The notes below the pieces were generated by a model. It was not told the DNA's origin and searched no databases. It worked only from the letters and a program-made list of their open reading frames with translations. From contig USRT01000004.1 of the NCBI GenBank assembly GCA_900557195.1, positions 29,030-93,029 of the forward strand: DNA of 64,000 nt. The letters are read 5' to 3'. Positions within the stretch are counted from its first letter, which is position 1; the number at the start of each line of letters is the position of its first letter. Positions 9,461-20,100 of this stretch are shown here, piece after piece. This stretch comes from an uncultured Clostridium sp. GTDB taxonomy: Bacteria; Bacillota; Clostridia; TANB77; CAG-508. Both the position numbers and the translations under genes were made by a program.

Positions 9461-10279
9461 ATGAAAACAATTACACAATTAGCTGATGATTATGACAGTT
9501 CTAAAAGCAGAAGTGAAGAAATTAAGGCTAAATTAATACTAGATGAGATTGCTAAAAAAACAGAATATGATTATAGAGAAATAGAATATTTAAAGGGAAA
9601 AAGTAATTATGAAGTATTAAACTTTGCAAAATATATGGCGTTAGAAGATGAGAAATTATTAAAAATATTTACTGAAGTGGCAAGTATGAATGATTTTTCA
9701 ATGTTATATTACATAGATGCTTTTGTTAGTTTATATACATCAGAAAGGACAAATTTTGAATATATAAAACAAAAATATATAGAAAGAGGATTAATAGAAA
9801 GTTTTGAAGTAGATGACAAAAACTGGGTTAGATTAATATCAAAATATGTAGGAACAATAATTTTTAAGAAAATATCAGATTTTCATAAAGATCCTGAAGT
9901 AAAGAAATCAATATTAGAAAACATTGGACAGGGATGTTGTTTTAAATATGCTGAAAGTGTGATAAGAAATAATCCAATGGCAAACCATGCTGTTACAGCT
10001 TTTTGTAATGGAATGTTTTCTAATTTACCATACCCACATGCATTTGCAGTTGATACAAATAATAATGTCATTGATCTGGCAAAGAATTTGACAATGTCTA
10101 AAAAAGATTATTACAAATTATATCGAGTAAGAGAAATGGCTGTTGTAAAAAAAGGTGAAATAGATACGATAAATGCAGAATCCATGAGATATGATGAAAC
10201 AACAAGTGATTTGTTTCCACTTATACGAATTGGATGGTATAAATATAAAGGTTTAAATAATGATGAAAAGCCAATTTAA
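9461..10279 (+). CDS. unknown protein, possible transglutaminase/papain-like fold
   Basis: I do not recognise this 272-residue soluble protein. The ATG at 9461 follows AGAGGTG. The N-terminal half is helical and Lys/Glu rich. The C-terminal half has GQGCCFKYA (about residue 160), NHAVTAFCNGMF, PYPHAFAVD and NVIDLA. A Cys near the start of a helix, then His, then Asp/Asn in this order recalls the Cys-His-Asp triad of transglutaminase-like peptidases, but this is inference from pattern only. It lies alone between tRNA-Phe and a decayed tRNA-Phe copy, a typical landing place for transferred DNA. Confidence 0.7.
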   Translation: MKTITQLADDYDSSKSRSEEIKAKLILDEIAKKTEYDYREIEYLKGKSNYEVLNFAKYMALEDEKLLKIFTEVASMNDFSMLYYIDAFVSLYTSERTNFEYIKQKYIERGLIESFEVDDKNWVRLISKYVGTIIFKKISDFHKDPEVKKSILENIGQGCCFKYAESVIRNNPMANHAVTAFCNGMFSNLPYPHAFAVDTNNNVIDLAKNLTMSKKDYYKLYRVREMAVVKKGEIDTINAESMRYDETTSDLFPLIRIGWYKYKGLNNDEKPI

Positions 10280-10297
10280 AGTTGAATTTTTATATAT

Positions 10298-10375
10298 GTC
10301 TATATAGCTTAAGTATGTAAAATAAGTAACTGAAAATACCAGTATCATTGGTTCGATTCTAGGTTTGAGCTACCA
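10298..10375 (+). pseudogene. decayed tRNA-Phe copy
   Basis: Aligns over its full length with tRNA-Phe at 9178-9253, sharing TATAGCT, AACTGAAAAT, GGTTCGATTC and a 3' ACCA. The acceptor, D and anticodon stems no longer pair. Non-functional remnant, either a duplicated tRNA or the far end of an inserted segment. Confidence 0.8.
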
Positions 10376-10378
10376 AAG

Positions 10379-10415
10379 AAAAATGCTATTTCAATAGATT
10401 TTAGCATTTTTTGAT
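10379..10415 (+). terminator. terminator after the tRNA remnant
   Basis: AAAATGCTA pairs with TAGCATTTT, then Ts. The rest of 10416-10660 is A+T-rich with no gene seen. Confidence 0.7.
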
Positions 10416-10660
10416 TTAACAATTTCTTTAAAAATCTTCTAGAAATTTATTAGAAAGCTTTAAAGATTGCTAAAGTTTATAAAGAAATATGTTTTGAGAA
10501 AATTATAGAATAATAGTCTAAAATAAACGATTTTATATAACTTAATTTATTACAAAATGAATATACATCAAAAATAAAAACTAGTAAAATTTTGCGAATA
10601 ATGTTATAATTTATTATATTAAGGATATTTTAATATAGTTAAATATAAAGGGTGAGATGT

Positions 10661-12703
10661 ATGGAGAAAAAAATTAAAAATTTAATGATTATAATTTTAT
10701 CAATGCTAATATTGTTGGGTATAATTTCAGTTGTTTATATAAATAATGATAATTCTGAATTGAAAAAGATAAAATCAGATAAAGAATTGTCAAAAATGTA
10801 TGAAGGGGATAATTCAATTATAAAGAATACAGTTTTAAACATTTTTACTATGCCTTTTAGTATCGGAAATTGGAGACATAGATATTATAATTATGAGTAT
10901 GATTATAATCCTAGATTTAATAATGTATATTCTACATCTGATTCAGAAGGGGTTTTTACTGTACCTACAGGTAACTACGGTCAATTATCTACCAAATCAT
11001 CATCTTCTTCAATATTAAATTCTTTAAAAAGTTCTTCTCGAAACTATTCAACAACTAACATTCAGGTTGAAAATGTTGATGAGGCAGATGTTACTAAAAC
11101 TGACGGAAATTATATTTATTCTATCTCAGGTGATAATGTAATAATAACTAATGTTATGAATCCAAAAGACATAAAAAAGATTGCAACAATTCAATCAACA
11201 GATAGTAGTATTCCTGAGGATTTGATATTATATAAAAATCAATTAATTGTTATAGCTACTACAAATAAAAAGAGTTCATATTCTAATTACAATAGTAACA
11301 CTATTGTTAAAATTTATGATATAAAACAAAAAAATAAACCAATATTATTGAAAAAATATGAATTATGTGAACCATATTATACATCAAGATGTATAAATAA
11401 TGAGCTGTATGTAATAGCTTCTGGAAATTTACGAAAAGAAAATGATGAAATTGTTACATATTATGAAGAGGATGATATAAAGAAAGAAATAGGACTTGAT
11501 AATATCAAATATTTAAAAGATGTAAAAACAAACAAACAAACACTGATTTCAATTGTTGATTTAAATAATACAAAAAAAGATATAAATGTAAGTTCTTATT
11601 TAATAGATATTTCAAATGCATATGTATCAGAAAATAGTATTTATTTATTAGACGAAAAATACGACTATGGTGATTATGGAATTTCAATAAAATCTTTATT
11701 TGGAATTAAGGGAGCAATAGGACCTTTTTTATATGAAAATGATGAAGATTCAGGATACAAAACAGAAATATATAAATTTGATATTACAACTGATGGGCAT
11801 GTGACTTATAATACAAAAACAAAAATAAGAGGAAAGACTATTAATCAATATTCTTTAGATGAATCTAATGGACATTTAAGAGTAGCTCTGTATGATTCTG
11901 ATGGATCAAGGGTTGTTGTATTTAATGAGAAATTACAAAAAATAGGAATATCAAAATATGTTGCAAAAGGAGAAACAATGTATTCGTCAAGGTTTATGAA
12001 TAATAAAGTTTATTTAGTAACATACAGAACAACTGATCCTTTATTTGTTATAGATTTGAGTAATGAAGAACAACCTAAAGTATTAGGCGAATTAAAAATA
12101 CCTGGATATAGTACATACCTACATCCATATGATGAAAATCATTTAATAGGAATTGGAATGGAAACAGAGGAAGTAGTTAATAAAAATGCAAGTGGAAAAG
12201 TAATGTCTACCACTTCAAGAATTATAGGAATGAAAATGGCTTTATTTGATGTATCAGATGTGAACAAGCCTAAACAGATTTCAAGTACTGTAATAGGAGA
12301 TAGCAGAACAACTTCTGCAATTTTAACTAATCCTAAGGCATTACTGTTTTCAAAAGAAAAGAATTTAATTGCTATTCCAGTAAATAATTATAGTGAAGAT
12401 TTTAAAATAGATAGTTCTAGTGATTCGTATTCATCGATGGTAAGTTCATATACAAATTATAATAAGCAATATATTGCTGAAGGATATTTTGTATATAATA
12501 TTGATATTAGAAATGGATTTGCTCTAAAGGGAGTTATAACACATGAAGCATCAACTCAAAATAAAAAATCATCTTATTATAAAAGTTCTAAATTATTAAG
12601 AGGATTATATATAGATAATAATTTATATACCATATCTGAAAATGCTATAAAGGTTAATGAATTAAAGAATTTACAATTAATAGATGAATTAAAAATAAAA
12701 TAG
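10661..12703 (+). CDS. membrane-anchored beta-propeller domain protein
   Basis: 680 residues. The ATG at 10661 lies six bases after AAAGGGTG. One N-terminal hydrophobic segment (about 5-27) anchors or exports it. The conserved entry motif NIQVENVDEADVTKTDGNYIY (around residues 145-166) is characteristic of the secreted Beta_propel family (PF09826), followed by repeated strand-turn units with D-x-S/N and 'LYVIAS', 'IYLLDE', 'VYLVTY' strands. Biochemical role unknown; probably extracellular. It forms an operon with the small DUF4190-like gene 13 bases downstream. Confidence 0.82.
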   Translation: MEKKIKNLMIIILSMLILLGIISVVYINNDNSELKKIKSDKELSKMYEGDNSIIKNTVLNIFTMPFSIGNWRHRYYNYEYDYNPRFNNVYSTSDSEGVFTVPTGNYGQLSTKSSSSSILNSLKSSSRNYSTTNIQVENVDEADVTKTDGNYIYSISGDNVIITNVMNPKDIKKIATIQSTDSSIPEDLILYKNQLIVIATTNKKSSYSNYNSNTIVKIYDIKQKNKPILLKKYELCEPYYTSRCINNELYVIASGNLRKENDEIVTYYEEDDIKKEIGLDNIKYLKDVKTNKQTLISIVDLNNTKKDINVSSYLIDISNAYVSENSIYLLDEKYDYGDYGISIKSLFGIKGAIGPFLYENDEDSGYKTEIYKFDITTDGHVTYNTKTKIRGKTINQYSLDESNGHLRVALYDSDGSRVVVFNEKLQKIGISKYVAKGETMYSSRFMNNKVYLVTYRTTDPLFVIDLSNEEQPKVLGELKIPGYSTYLHPYDENHLIGIGMETEEVVNKNASGKVMSTTSRIIGMKMALFDVSDVNKPKQISSTVIGDSRTTSAILTNPKALLFSKEKNLIAIPVNNYSEDFKIDSSSDSYSSMVSSYTNYNKQYIAEGYFVYNIDIRNGFALKGVITHEASTQNKKSSYYKSSKLLRGLYIDNNLYTISENAIKVNELKNLQLIDELKIK

Positions 12704-12716
12704 GAGGACTTTATAT

Positions 12717-12962
12717 ATGGAAGAAAATAAAAATGTTATACATATTGTATCTCTTGTATTAGGTATTATTTCTATAGTAACAGCATTATTTTGGTATATA
12801 ACAATACCTAGTGGGATTTTGGCAATTATTTTAGGAGTTAAGTCAGCACGAGCAACAGGAAGCAAAATGGGAAAGGCTGGAATGATAACAGGAATTATAG
12901 GTTTAGCTTTATTCGGATTTATCTATATCGGCTTAATCTTAATTATATTAGCAAACATATAA
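12717..12962 (+). CDS. small DUF4190-type membrane protein
   Basis: 81 residues with two membrane segments (about 9-38 and 52-80) separated by a short polar loop KSARATGSKMGKAG. This arrangement, with GIxSI and GIxGL motifs, fits DUF4190. AGGAGG lies 8 bases before the ATG. Cotranscribed with the beta-propeller gene. Confidence 0.75.
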   Translation: MEENKNVIHIVSLVLGIISIVTALFWYITIPSGILAIILGVKSARATGSKMGKAGMITGIIGLALFGFIYIGLILIILANI

Positions 12963-13070
12963 CAATTGTGCTAAAATGAGTACTAAATTTATCATATAAT
13001 AGTAAATTGTTAATCAAATACATATTGTATGTGAAATTGTTTTTTATAGGTAAACAAATAATTATTTTAT

Positions 13071-13106
13071 CGGTACAGGAATAATTCTCTTGTATCGATT
13101 TTTTAT
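13071..13106 (+). terminator. terminator after the DUF4190 gene
   Basis: CGGTACAGG pairs (with wobbles) with CTTGTATCG and is followed by TTTTTT. The remaining 12963-13212 shows no gene. Confidence 0.6.
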
Positions 13107-13212
13107 TTAAATATCTATTGAAAAATCTAAAATATTTATGATAAAATACTAAACAATACAATATAATTATATTGTATCTATTATTAATACCTAAACTTAG
13201 AGGTGAAAGATT

Positions 13213-14052
13213 ATGATTAAATTTACAAAAATGCATGGGCTAGGGAACGATTATGTCTATATTGACTGCATGAATGGTCAGGAAATAGAGGATATATCAA
13301 CCTTAGCTCAATTTGTTAGTAACAGACATTTTGGAATTGGTTCAGATGGTTTAATATTAATTTGTAAAAGTGATGTAGCAGATTTCAAAATGCGCATGTT
13401 TAACTATGATGGAAGCGAAGCAGAAATGTGTGGGAATGGAATCAGATGTGTAGGAAAGTTTGTTTATGATAAAGGCTTAACTAATAAAGAAACCATTACT
13501 GTGGAAACTTTAGCTGGAATTAAAAAATTAAAGTTTAATATTAAAGAAGGAAAGGTACAAACTGTAGAAGTAGATATGGGGGAACCTATTTTGGAGGCAA
13601 AAAACATTCCAGTTATATCCGAAGAATTGCCTGTGAAAAATCTAAAAATAAAGATAGATGATAAAGAATTTATTTTCACATGTGTATCTATGGGAAATCC
13701 ACATGCAATAACAATAGTAGATGATGTAAAAAACTTTGATATAGAAAAATATGGACCTATATTAGAAGTAGACAGACATTTTCCTAAAAGAGCAAATATT
13801 GAGTTTATTGAATTAGTAGATAAAAATAATATAAAAATGCGTGTATGGGAAAGAGGAGCAGGAGAAACTTTGGCATGTGGAACAGGTGCTTGTGCATCAG
13901 TTGTAGCATGCAATTTAAATGACTATATAGAAAATGAAGCAAATGTAGAGTTACTAGGAGGAACTTTAAATATAAAATGGGATAAAGAAAATAATCATAT
14001 TTATATGACTGGAACAGCTACAACTGTATTTGAAGGAGAGTTGGAATTATAA
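13213..14052 (+). CDS. dapF: diaminopimelate epimerase
   Basis: Converts LL- to meso-diaminopimelate for lysine and peptidoglycan. 279 residues; the ATG follows AGAGGTG. The two catalytic cysteines are visible in EMCGNGIRC (about residue 77) and LACGTGAC (about residue 224). It begins KMHGLGNDY as typical. It precedes dapL by 19 bases, so the two steps of the aminotransferase variant of the pathway form an operon. Confidence 0.97.
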   Translation: MIKFTKMHGLGNDYVYIDCMNGQEIEDISTLAQFVSNRHFGIGSDGLILICKSDVADFKMRMFNYDGSEAEMCGNGIRCVGKFVYDKGLTNKETITVETLAGIKKLKFNIKEGKVQTVEVDMGEPILEAKNIPVISEELPVKNLKIKIDDKEFIFTCVSMGNPHAITIVDDVKNFDIEKYGPILEVDRHFPKRANIEFIELVDKNNIKMRVWERGAGETLACGTGACASVVACNLNDYIENEANVELLGGTLNIKWDKENNHIYMTGTATTVFEGELEL

Positions 14053-14071
14053 ATAGAAAGGATGATAAAAT

Positions 14072-15310
14072 ATGATTAATATAAATGAAAACTTTTTAAA
14101 TTTACAAGATAGTTATCTTTTTTCTACTATTGCAAAAAAAGTAGCAGAATTTCAGAAAAATAATCCAAACAAAAAAGTTATAAAATTAGGTATAGGTGAT
14201 GTAACTTTGCCACTTGCAAAAGAGTGTGTAGATGCAATGAAAAAAGCAGCAGATGATTTATCAAAAAAAGAAACTTTTATGGGATATGGACCAGAACAAG
14301 GATATGATTTTTTAAGAGAAAAAATAGTGGAAATGGATTTTAAGAAAAGAGGAATAGATATAGAAAAAGATGAAATTTTTATATCTGATGGAGCAAAATG
14401 TGATACTGGAAATATAGTAGATATATTTGGGGAAGATAATAAAGTTGCAATAACAGATCCTGTATATCCAGTATATTTAGATACAAATATTATGTCTGGA
14501 AGAGCTGGAAAATATAATGAAAAAACAGGAATGTATGAAAATATAATATATATGCCATGTAACAAAGAAAACAATTTTGAACCAAGTTTTCCAAAAGAAG
14601 CACCTGATATGATATATTTATGTCTGCCAAATAATCCAACAGGAACAGTACTTACAAAAGAGCAATTGTCAAAATGGGTAGAATATGCTAAGAGAAATAA
14701 ATCTATAATTTTATTTGACGCAGCATATGAAGCATTTATAACAGAATCTGATGTACCACATAGTATTTACGAAATAGAAGGAGCAAAAAAAGTAGCAGTA
14801 GAATTTAGAAGCTTTTCCAAAACAGCAGGATTTACAGGAGTAAGGTGTGGTTATGTAGTAGTTCCGAAAGAGTTGAAAGGATATACAAAATCAGGAGAAG
14901 AAGTATTTTTAAATAAATTATGGAATAGAAGACAGTGTACAAAATTTAACGGAGCATCTTATATAACTCAAAGAGGGGCAGAAGCTATTTATACAGAAGA
15001 AGGAAGAAGGCAAATAAACGAAAATATTATTTATTATCAGGAAAATGCTAAAATTATTAGAAGAGGCCTTGAAGAAGCAGGATTTACAGTTTATGGAGGT
15101 ATTAATGCACCATACATATGGTTAAAGTTACCAGATGGAGTTAAATCTTGGGACTTTTTTGATAAACTATTAAATGAAGTAGCAGTTGTAGGAACTCCTG
15201 GTGTAGGATTTGGACCAAGTGGAGAAGGATATTTTAGATTAACTGCATTTGGAAGTAGAGAAAACACTAAAGAAGCAATGGAAAGAATAAAAAATACTTG
15301 CTTTTTTTAG
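14072..15310 (+). CDS. dapL: LL-diaminopimelate aminotransferase
   Basis: PLP enzyme making LL-diaminopimelate directly from tetrahydrodipicolinate, bypassing acylated intermediates. 412 residues. The Schiff-base Lys is in [10 protein letters not shown], with PNNPTGT for PLP/substrate contact and the phosphate-binding GAKCDTGN. Start MININENF with ribosome site AAAGGATG. Operon with dapF. Confidence 0.97.
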   Translation: MININENFLNLQDSYLFSTIAKKVAEFQKNNPNKKVIKLGIGDVTLPLAKECVDAMKKAADDLSKKETFMGYGPEQGYDFLREKIVEMDFKKRGIDIEKDEIFISDGAKCDTGNIVDIFGEDNKVAITDPVYPVYLDTNIMSGRAGKYNEKTGMYENIIYMPCNKENNFEPSFPKEAPDMIYLCLPNNPTGTVLTKEQLSKWVEYAKRNKSIILFDAAYEAFITESDVPHSIYEIEGAKKVAVEFRSFSKTAGFTGVRCGYVVVPKELKGYTKSGEEVFLNKLWNRRQCTKFNGASYITQRGAEAIYTEEGRRQINENIIYYQENAKIIRRGLEEAGFTVYGGINAPYIWLKLPDGVKSWDFFDKLLNEVAVVGTPGVGFGPSGEGYFRLTAFGSRENTKEAMERIKNTCFF

Positions 15311-15429
15311 GAAAACATGGTAAAATATACATGTTGCAAAAAAAATAAGCAACTTACCTTATACTTAGTTTTAGAGAAACACACCACTATAACTCAGTTT
15401 AAGGCAAAAAATATCAGGAGGTGCAAAAA

Positions 15430-15693
15430 ATGACAAAGGAAAGAAAACAAGAAATTATTAATACTTATAAAAGAGATGAAAAAGATACTGGTTCTCCAGA
15501 AGTTCAAATAGCTCTTTTAACAGAAAGAATTAATGAATTAACAGAACACCTAAAAGTTCACAAAAAAGATAATCATTCTAGAAGAGGACTTTTAAAAATG
15601 GTTGGTTCAAGAAGAAATTTACTTAACTATTTAGGTAAAAAAGATGTCCAAAGATATAGAGACATTGTTGAAAAGTTAGGATTAAGAAAATAA
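15430..15693 (+). CDS. rpsO: ribosomal protein uS15
   Basis: 87-residue S15, which binds 16S rRNA in the small-subunit platform. The ATG at 15430 lies behind AGGAGG; the upstream GTG at 15421 overlaps the ribosome site and is rejected. Conserved [25 protein letters not shown] and [10 protein letters not shown] are present. The 119-base leader after dapL is a candidate S15 autoregulatory region. A terminator separates it from pnp. Confidence 0.97.
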   Translation: MTKERKQEIINTYKRDEKDTGSPEVQIALLTERINELTEHLKVHKKDNHSRRGLLKMVGSRRNLLNYLGKKDVQRYRDIVEKLGLRK

Positions 15694-15703
15694 GAAAAAC
15701 AAT

Positions 15704-15742
15704 AGGACGTTTTAGCTTCATGCAAAAGCGTCCATTTTTTCT
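15704..15742 (+). terminator. terminator after rpsO
   Basis: GGACG...CGTCC stem with a TTTT/AAAA extension, followed by ATTTTTTC. Confidence 0.8.
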
Positions 15743-16101
15743 AAAAAGTAATGTCATAATATTTAGAAAAAAAGTTATAAAGAATTTAAATTTTATAAAA
15801 TAAACCAAATATATTGTTTAATAAAGTAACATAAACGAATATGAAAAAAGTAAAATTATAAAATTTAGAAAAAATTACTAAAATTAAATTAATAAAAAAA
15901 GTTAAAAATATTACTAATAATTAAAATTACTTGAATTAGTATGTAGCTTGGGTGAAGTTTTTTTTATTCCATAAATTTACATATATATTTTTTGCAAAAC
16001 TGCTAAAATTTACTGCCTAAAAAAGTAAATTACATGAAAGAATTTCATCGAGGTTACCGCTAATTTCAAGTACAAAATATAAATAAAAAAGGAGAGATAT
16101 T
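15743..16101. other. A+T-rich leader region of pnp, no gene seen
   Basis: About 360 bases with no supported reading frame. A short palindrome TGAAAGAATTTCA lies near 16034-16046 and an AAAGGAG ribosome site ends the region. The long leader could hold post-transcriptional control of pnp, but I see no convincing structure. Confidence 0.5.
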
Positions 16102-18235
16102 ATGTTTAAAACTTATAGTACAAAATTAGCAGGAAGAGAATTAACAATTGAAACAGGTAAAATTGCAGGTTTAGCAAATGGAAGTGTAATGGTGAGATAT
16201 GGAGATACTGTTGTTATGGTAAATGTAACAGCATCAAAAGAACCAAGAGATGGAATAGACTTTTTCCCACTTTCAGTAGATTACGAAGAAAAATTATATG
16301 CTGTCCGGAAAAATACCAGGAAGTTTTCAAAAAAGAGAAGGAAAGCCAGCAGATAAAGCAATATTAACATCAAGAGCAATAGATAGACCACTAAGACCTC
16401 TATTTCCAAAAGATTTTAGAAACGATGTATGCGTAGTAGCAACAGTATTATCTGTAGAACAAGATAATTCACCAGAAGTATGCGCAATGATTGGTGCATC
16501 TTGTGCACTTTCAATTTCAGATATTCCATTTGGTGGACCAACAGCAGCTGTAAATGTAGGATATGTAAATGACGAAATAGTAATTAATCCAACAGTAGAG
16601 CAAAGAGAAAATTCAAGATTAACATTAACTGTTGCAGCAACAAAAGAAAAAATAACAATGATAGAAGCAGGCGCTGATGAAATACCAAATGATATAATGT
16701 TAGAAGCAATAAAAAAAGCTCATGAAGAAATTAAAAATATATGTGAGTTTATTTCTAATATACAATCAGAAATTGGTAAACCAAAATTTGAGTATAAATC
16801 TTTTGTTGTAGATAAAGATGTATATGAAGAAATCGAAAGCAACTTTAAAGATAGAATGTACAAAGACGTACAAGCTATAGATAAAGAAGTAAGAGATGAA
16901 AATATTACAAAAATTACAGAAGATATATTAGCATACTTTGTAGAAAAATATGGAGAGGAAGAAACAGAAAATAAGAAACAAGATATAGCAGATAGCATAC
17001 ACGATTTAGAGAAAAAATGTGTAAGAGAAATGATTCTAGAAGAACATAAAAGACCAGATGGAAGAGGACTTAAAGACATAAGACCGCTTTCTTGTGAAGT
17101 TTCAGTTTTACCAAGAGTTCATGGTAGCGCTATATTTACAAGAGGACAAACACAAGTAATGTCTATTGCAACACTTGGAATGAAAAGTGAAGAACAAATG
17201 CTAGATGGTATAGATGAAGAAGATAGCAAAAGATATATGCACCACTATAACTTCCCATCATACAGTGTAGGGGAAGCAAGGCCCTCAAGAGGACCTGGAA
17301 GAAGAGAAATAGGACATGGAGCATTAGCTGAAAAAGCACTAGTTCCAGTACTTCCATCAGAAGAAGAATTTCCATATGCAATAAGAGTTGTATCAGAAGT
17401 TTTATCTTCAAATGGTTCAACATCACAAGCAAGTATTTGTGGTAGTACTTTAGCATTAATGGATGCAGGTGTTCCAATAAAGAAACCAGTAGCAGGTATT
17501 TCAACAGGACTTGTAACAGATAAACAAAATCCAGATAGATATGTTATGCTTACAGATATTCAAGGACTAGAAGATTTCTTTGGAGATATGGATTTCAAAG
17601 TAGGTGGGACAAAAGATGGAATTACAGCTATACAAGTAGACATTAAAATAGATGGCTTGACATATGATATAATAGAGGAAGCTTTCGAAAGAACAAAAAT
17701 TGCAAGAGATTATATATTAGATGAAATTATGTTAAAACAAATTGCAAAACCAAGAGAAGAAATATCAAAATATGCACCAAGAATTTTAACTACAAAAATA
17801 AGTGTAGATAAAATAAGAGATGTAATAGGACCTGGTGGAAAAATGATTAATAAAATAATTGCAGAAACAGGTGTAAAAATAGACATAGAAGAAAATGGAG
17901 ATGTATGTGTATATAGTACAGATACAGAAAGTGGAGAAAAAGCATTAAAAATGATAAAAGATATAGCAAGAGAAATAGAAGCAGGTGGAATATATGATGG
18001 AACAGTTACAAGAATTATGCCTTTTGGAGCTTTTGTAGATTTAGGTACAGGAAAAGAAGGATTACTTCATATATCAAAAATATCTAGTAAAAGAGTAGAA
18101 AAAGTAGAAGACGTATTAACAATAGGTGATGAAATCACAGTAAAAGTTACAGAGATAGATGCACAAGGAAGAATAAATTTAAGTATGAAAGATTTAGAAG
18201 CAAAAAATGAAGAAAATGCAAGTGCAGCAGAGTAG
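16102..18235 (+). CDS. pnp: polynucleotide phosphorylase, with CGG +1 site
   Basis: 3'-5' phosphorolytic exoribonuclease of the RNA degradosome. Zero-frame reading meets CGG at 16306-16308 and stops at 16356 (84 residues). Skipping one C gives [16 protein letters not shown] and a continuous 710-residue enzyme, the normal length. Two RNase PH domains (about 1-225 and 310-545), then KH ([13 protein letters not shown], about 570) and S1 ([16 protein letters not shown], about 635) follow in order. Ribosome site AAGGAGAG. A truncated 84-residue product could not function. Confidence 0.95.
16306..16309 (+). other. CGGA site, proposed +1 decoding as Gly (pnp)
   Basis: Zero frame GTC CGG AAA; required Val-Gly-Lys of the conserved AVGKIPGSF segment. 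Confidence 0.83.
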
Positions 18236-18376
18236 ATAACTGGGGCAGTATGAAATAAAATGATGAAAAAACTAAAAATTAATCATAAAAAGTTGCAAAA
18301 ATAAAATAAAATAGTATAATAATATATGAAGTATATTTTTAATAATATAAAAATATTATTAAAGAGGAGAGAAAAA

Positions 18377-19609
18377 ATGGAATATTTATATATGTTACAA
18401 CAAGCTTTAGTATGGATAGTTACTATATATTGGTTATATCAATTAATGGTAAGTGTATGTTCTTTAGTAAAGCTAAAAGATAAACCTATTATTGAAGAAA
18501 AAAACAACAGATTTATGGCTATTATACCAGCACATAATGAGGAAATAGTTGTAGGAAACCTAATTGCAAGTTTAAAGAAACAAAATTATCCTAAAGAATT
18601 ATTTGATATTTATGTAATAGCAGATAATTGTACAGATAATACAGCAAAAGTTGCAAAAGAAGCTGGTGCTATAGTTTATGAAAGATTTGATGAAGAACAT
18701 AAAACTAAGGGGTATGCATTAGATTGGTTTTTGAAACAGAAGATAGAAGAAAATGCTGAGTATGATGCATTTTGTATATTTGATGCAGATAATATAGTTG
18801 ATGTTAACTTTATAAAAAATATGAACAAAAAATTATGCCAAGGTGAAGAAGTTGTTCAAGGATATAGAGATATAAAAAATCCAACAGACAGTTGGGTATC
18901 AGCAGGATATGCAATATTTTATTGGACAATGAATAGATTTTATCATTTAGCAAGATATAATTTGGGGTTATCACCACTAATTAATGGTACTGGATTTATG
19001 GTAAAATTTGATTTAGTAAAACCTACAAATGGTTTTGATACTGTAACGCTTACAGAAGATATTGAATTTTCATTAAAAACAATTATATCTGGTAAAAAAT
19101 TAGGATGGGCAACAGATGCAATAGTATATGATGAACAACCAGTAGGATTTAAACAAAGCTGGTCACAAAGATCAAGATGGACAGTTGGACATATACAATG
19201 TTTAAAAGAATATACAAAACCATTAGCTGCTGCTGTAAAAGAACACAAAACATTAATGAATTTTGATGGTTTATTATATATGCTTGGTAGTATACCAATG
19301 TTTGTTTTAACAATAGTTTTATTAATACTAAATTTTGTTATGTATTTTGGAAATGGTATGTCAACTATGGATTTAGTTATTAACTGTTTAAGATATTTAT
19401 TACCAACATTTTTATTACCAATATTTACTGCAATAATTATTATGATTTTAGATAAAAAACCAATAAAACCTATGATTAAAGGTTTGGTTTTATATCCACT
19501 ATTTTTAGGTTCATGGTTACTAATTAATTTTAAATGCTTATTTAAAAGAGAAACTAAATGGGAAAAAATTAATCATGTTAGAGATATAAAAATAAATGAA
19601 GTTTCATAA
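18377..19609 (+). CDS. family 2 membrane glycosyltransferase
   Basis: 410 residues. The ATG at 18377 sits behind AGAGGAGAG. An N-terminal membrane segment is followed by a GT-A domain with IPAHNEE, FDADN (DxD), TEDIEFS and QRSRW, the D,D,D,QxxRW pattern of processive GT2 enzymes, then two or three C-terminal membrane segments (about 300-400). Probably transfers sugar to a cell-envelope polymer or lipid; the acceptor is unknown. Single-gene unit ending in a strong hairpin. Confidence 0.88.
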   Translation: MEYLYMLQQALVWIVTIYWLYQLMVSVCSLVKLKDKPIIEEKNNRFMAIIPAHNEEIVVGNLIASLKKQNYPKELFDIYVIADNCTDNTAKVAKEAGAIVYERFDEEHKTKGYALDWFLKQKIEENAEYDAFCIFDADNIVDVNFIKNMNKKLCQGEEVVQGYRDIKNPTDSWVSAGYAIFYWTMNRFYHLARYNLGLSPLINGTGFMVKFDLVKPTNGFDTVTLTEDIEFSLKTIISGKKLGWATDAIVYDEQPVGFKQSWSQRSRWTVGHIQCLKEYTKPLAAAVKEHKTLMNFDGLLYMLGSIPMFVLTIVLLILNFVMYFGNGMSTMDLVINCLRYLLPTFLLPIFTAIIIMILDKKPIKPMIKGLVLYPLFLGSWLLINFKCLFKRETKWEKINHVRDIKINEVS

Positions 19610-19650
19610 ATAAAAAATGGAATGTATTAGATTAATACATTCCATTTTTT
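19609..19650. terminator. bidirectional terminator
   Basis: AAAAAATGGAATGTATTA pairs with TAATACATTCCATTTTTT between convergent genes. Confidence 0.85.
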
Positions 19651-19678
19651 GTTTTGTCAATAATTTAAAATTTTTAAA

Positions 19679-19891
19679 TCATTTATTGCGTTTACTACCA
19701 GTAGGTATTTTTTTGGGAACTTTATCTTCCCGAAGTATTAGAGCTAATGCATCTAAGTAGCAACCACAATGATGAGTACATTTGATTTGAGATATACAAT
19801 TAGTAGGATTGCCTTTACAATCATGTAAGCATTCACATGAACAACCACACTCATGACAGCAATTTTTAAAGCTTTTAAACCAAATACTCAT
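19679..19891 (-). CDS. small Cys-rich protein with an in-frame CGG(G)
   Basis: Unrecognised 70-residue protein. The first 45 residues hold ten Cys and several His (CCHECGCSCEC, CTHHCGCY), suggesting a metal or disulfide knuckle. Codon 54 is CGG followed by G (19732-19730). Read conventionally it is Arg, giving a basic tail and a TGA at 19681-19679. Read as +1 Gly it would continue to a TGA at 19659-19657 just before the terminator. Neither tail is clearly better. It is the only candidate ordinary CGG in the native genes. Ribosome site AGGAGG is present upstream on this strand. Confidence 0.65.
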   Translation of the reverse strand: MSIWFKSFKNCCHECGCSCECLHDCKGNPTNCISQIKCTHHCGCYLDALALILREDKVPKKIPTGSKRNK

Positions 19892-20100
19892 TTAAGAAAT
19901 CCTCCTAAAATATTTATTGAATTTCATTAGTATACTGACCTTATACTAATTTATACCATCATATTTTCATACAAAACACAAGATTAACATAAATATAATA
20001 CAATTTTTGAGGATAAGTATGGAAAAATAATTTTTATAGTGTTATAATGCTAAAGAATGTGTAAATAAATAAAAAAATTACAAAATAAGGAGATAATATA

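Noticed and set aside
10298..10375. A fourth functional tRNA
   Set aside because: Acceptor, D and anticodon stems do not pair although the T-loop and CCA are recognisable.
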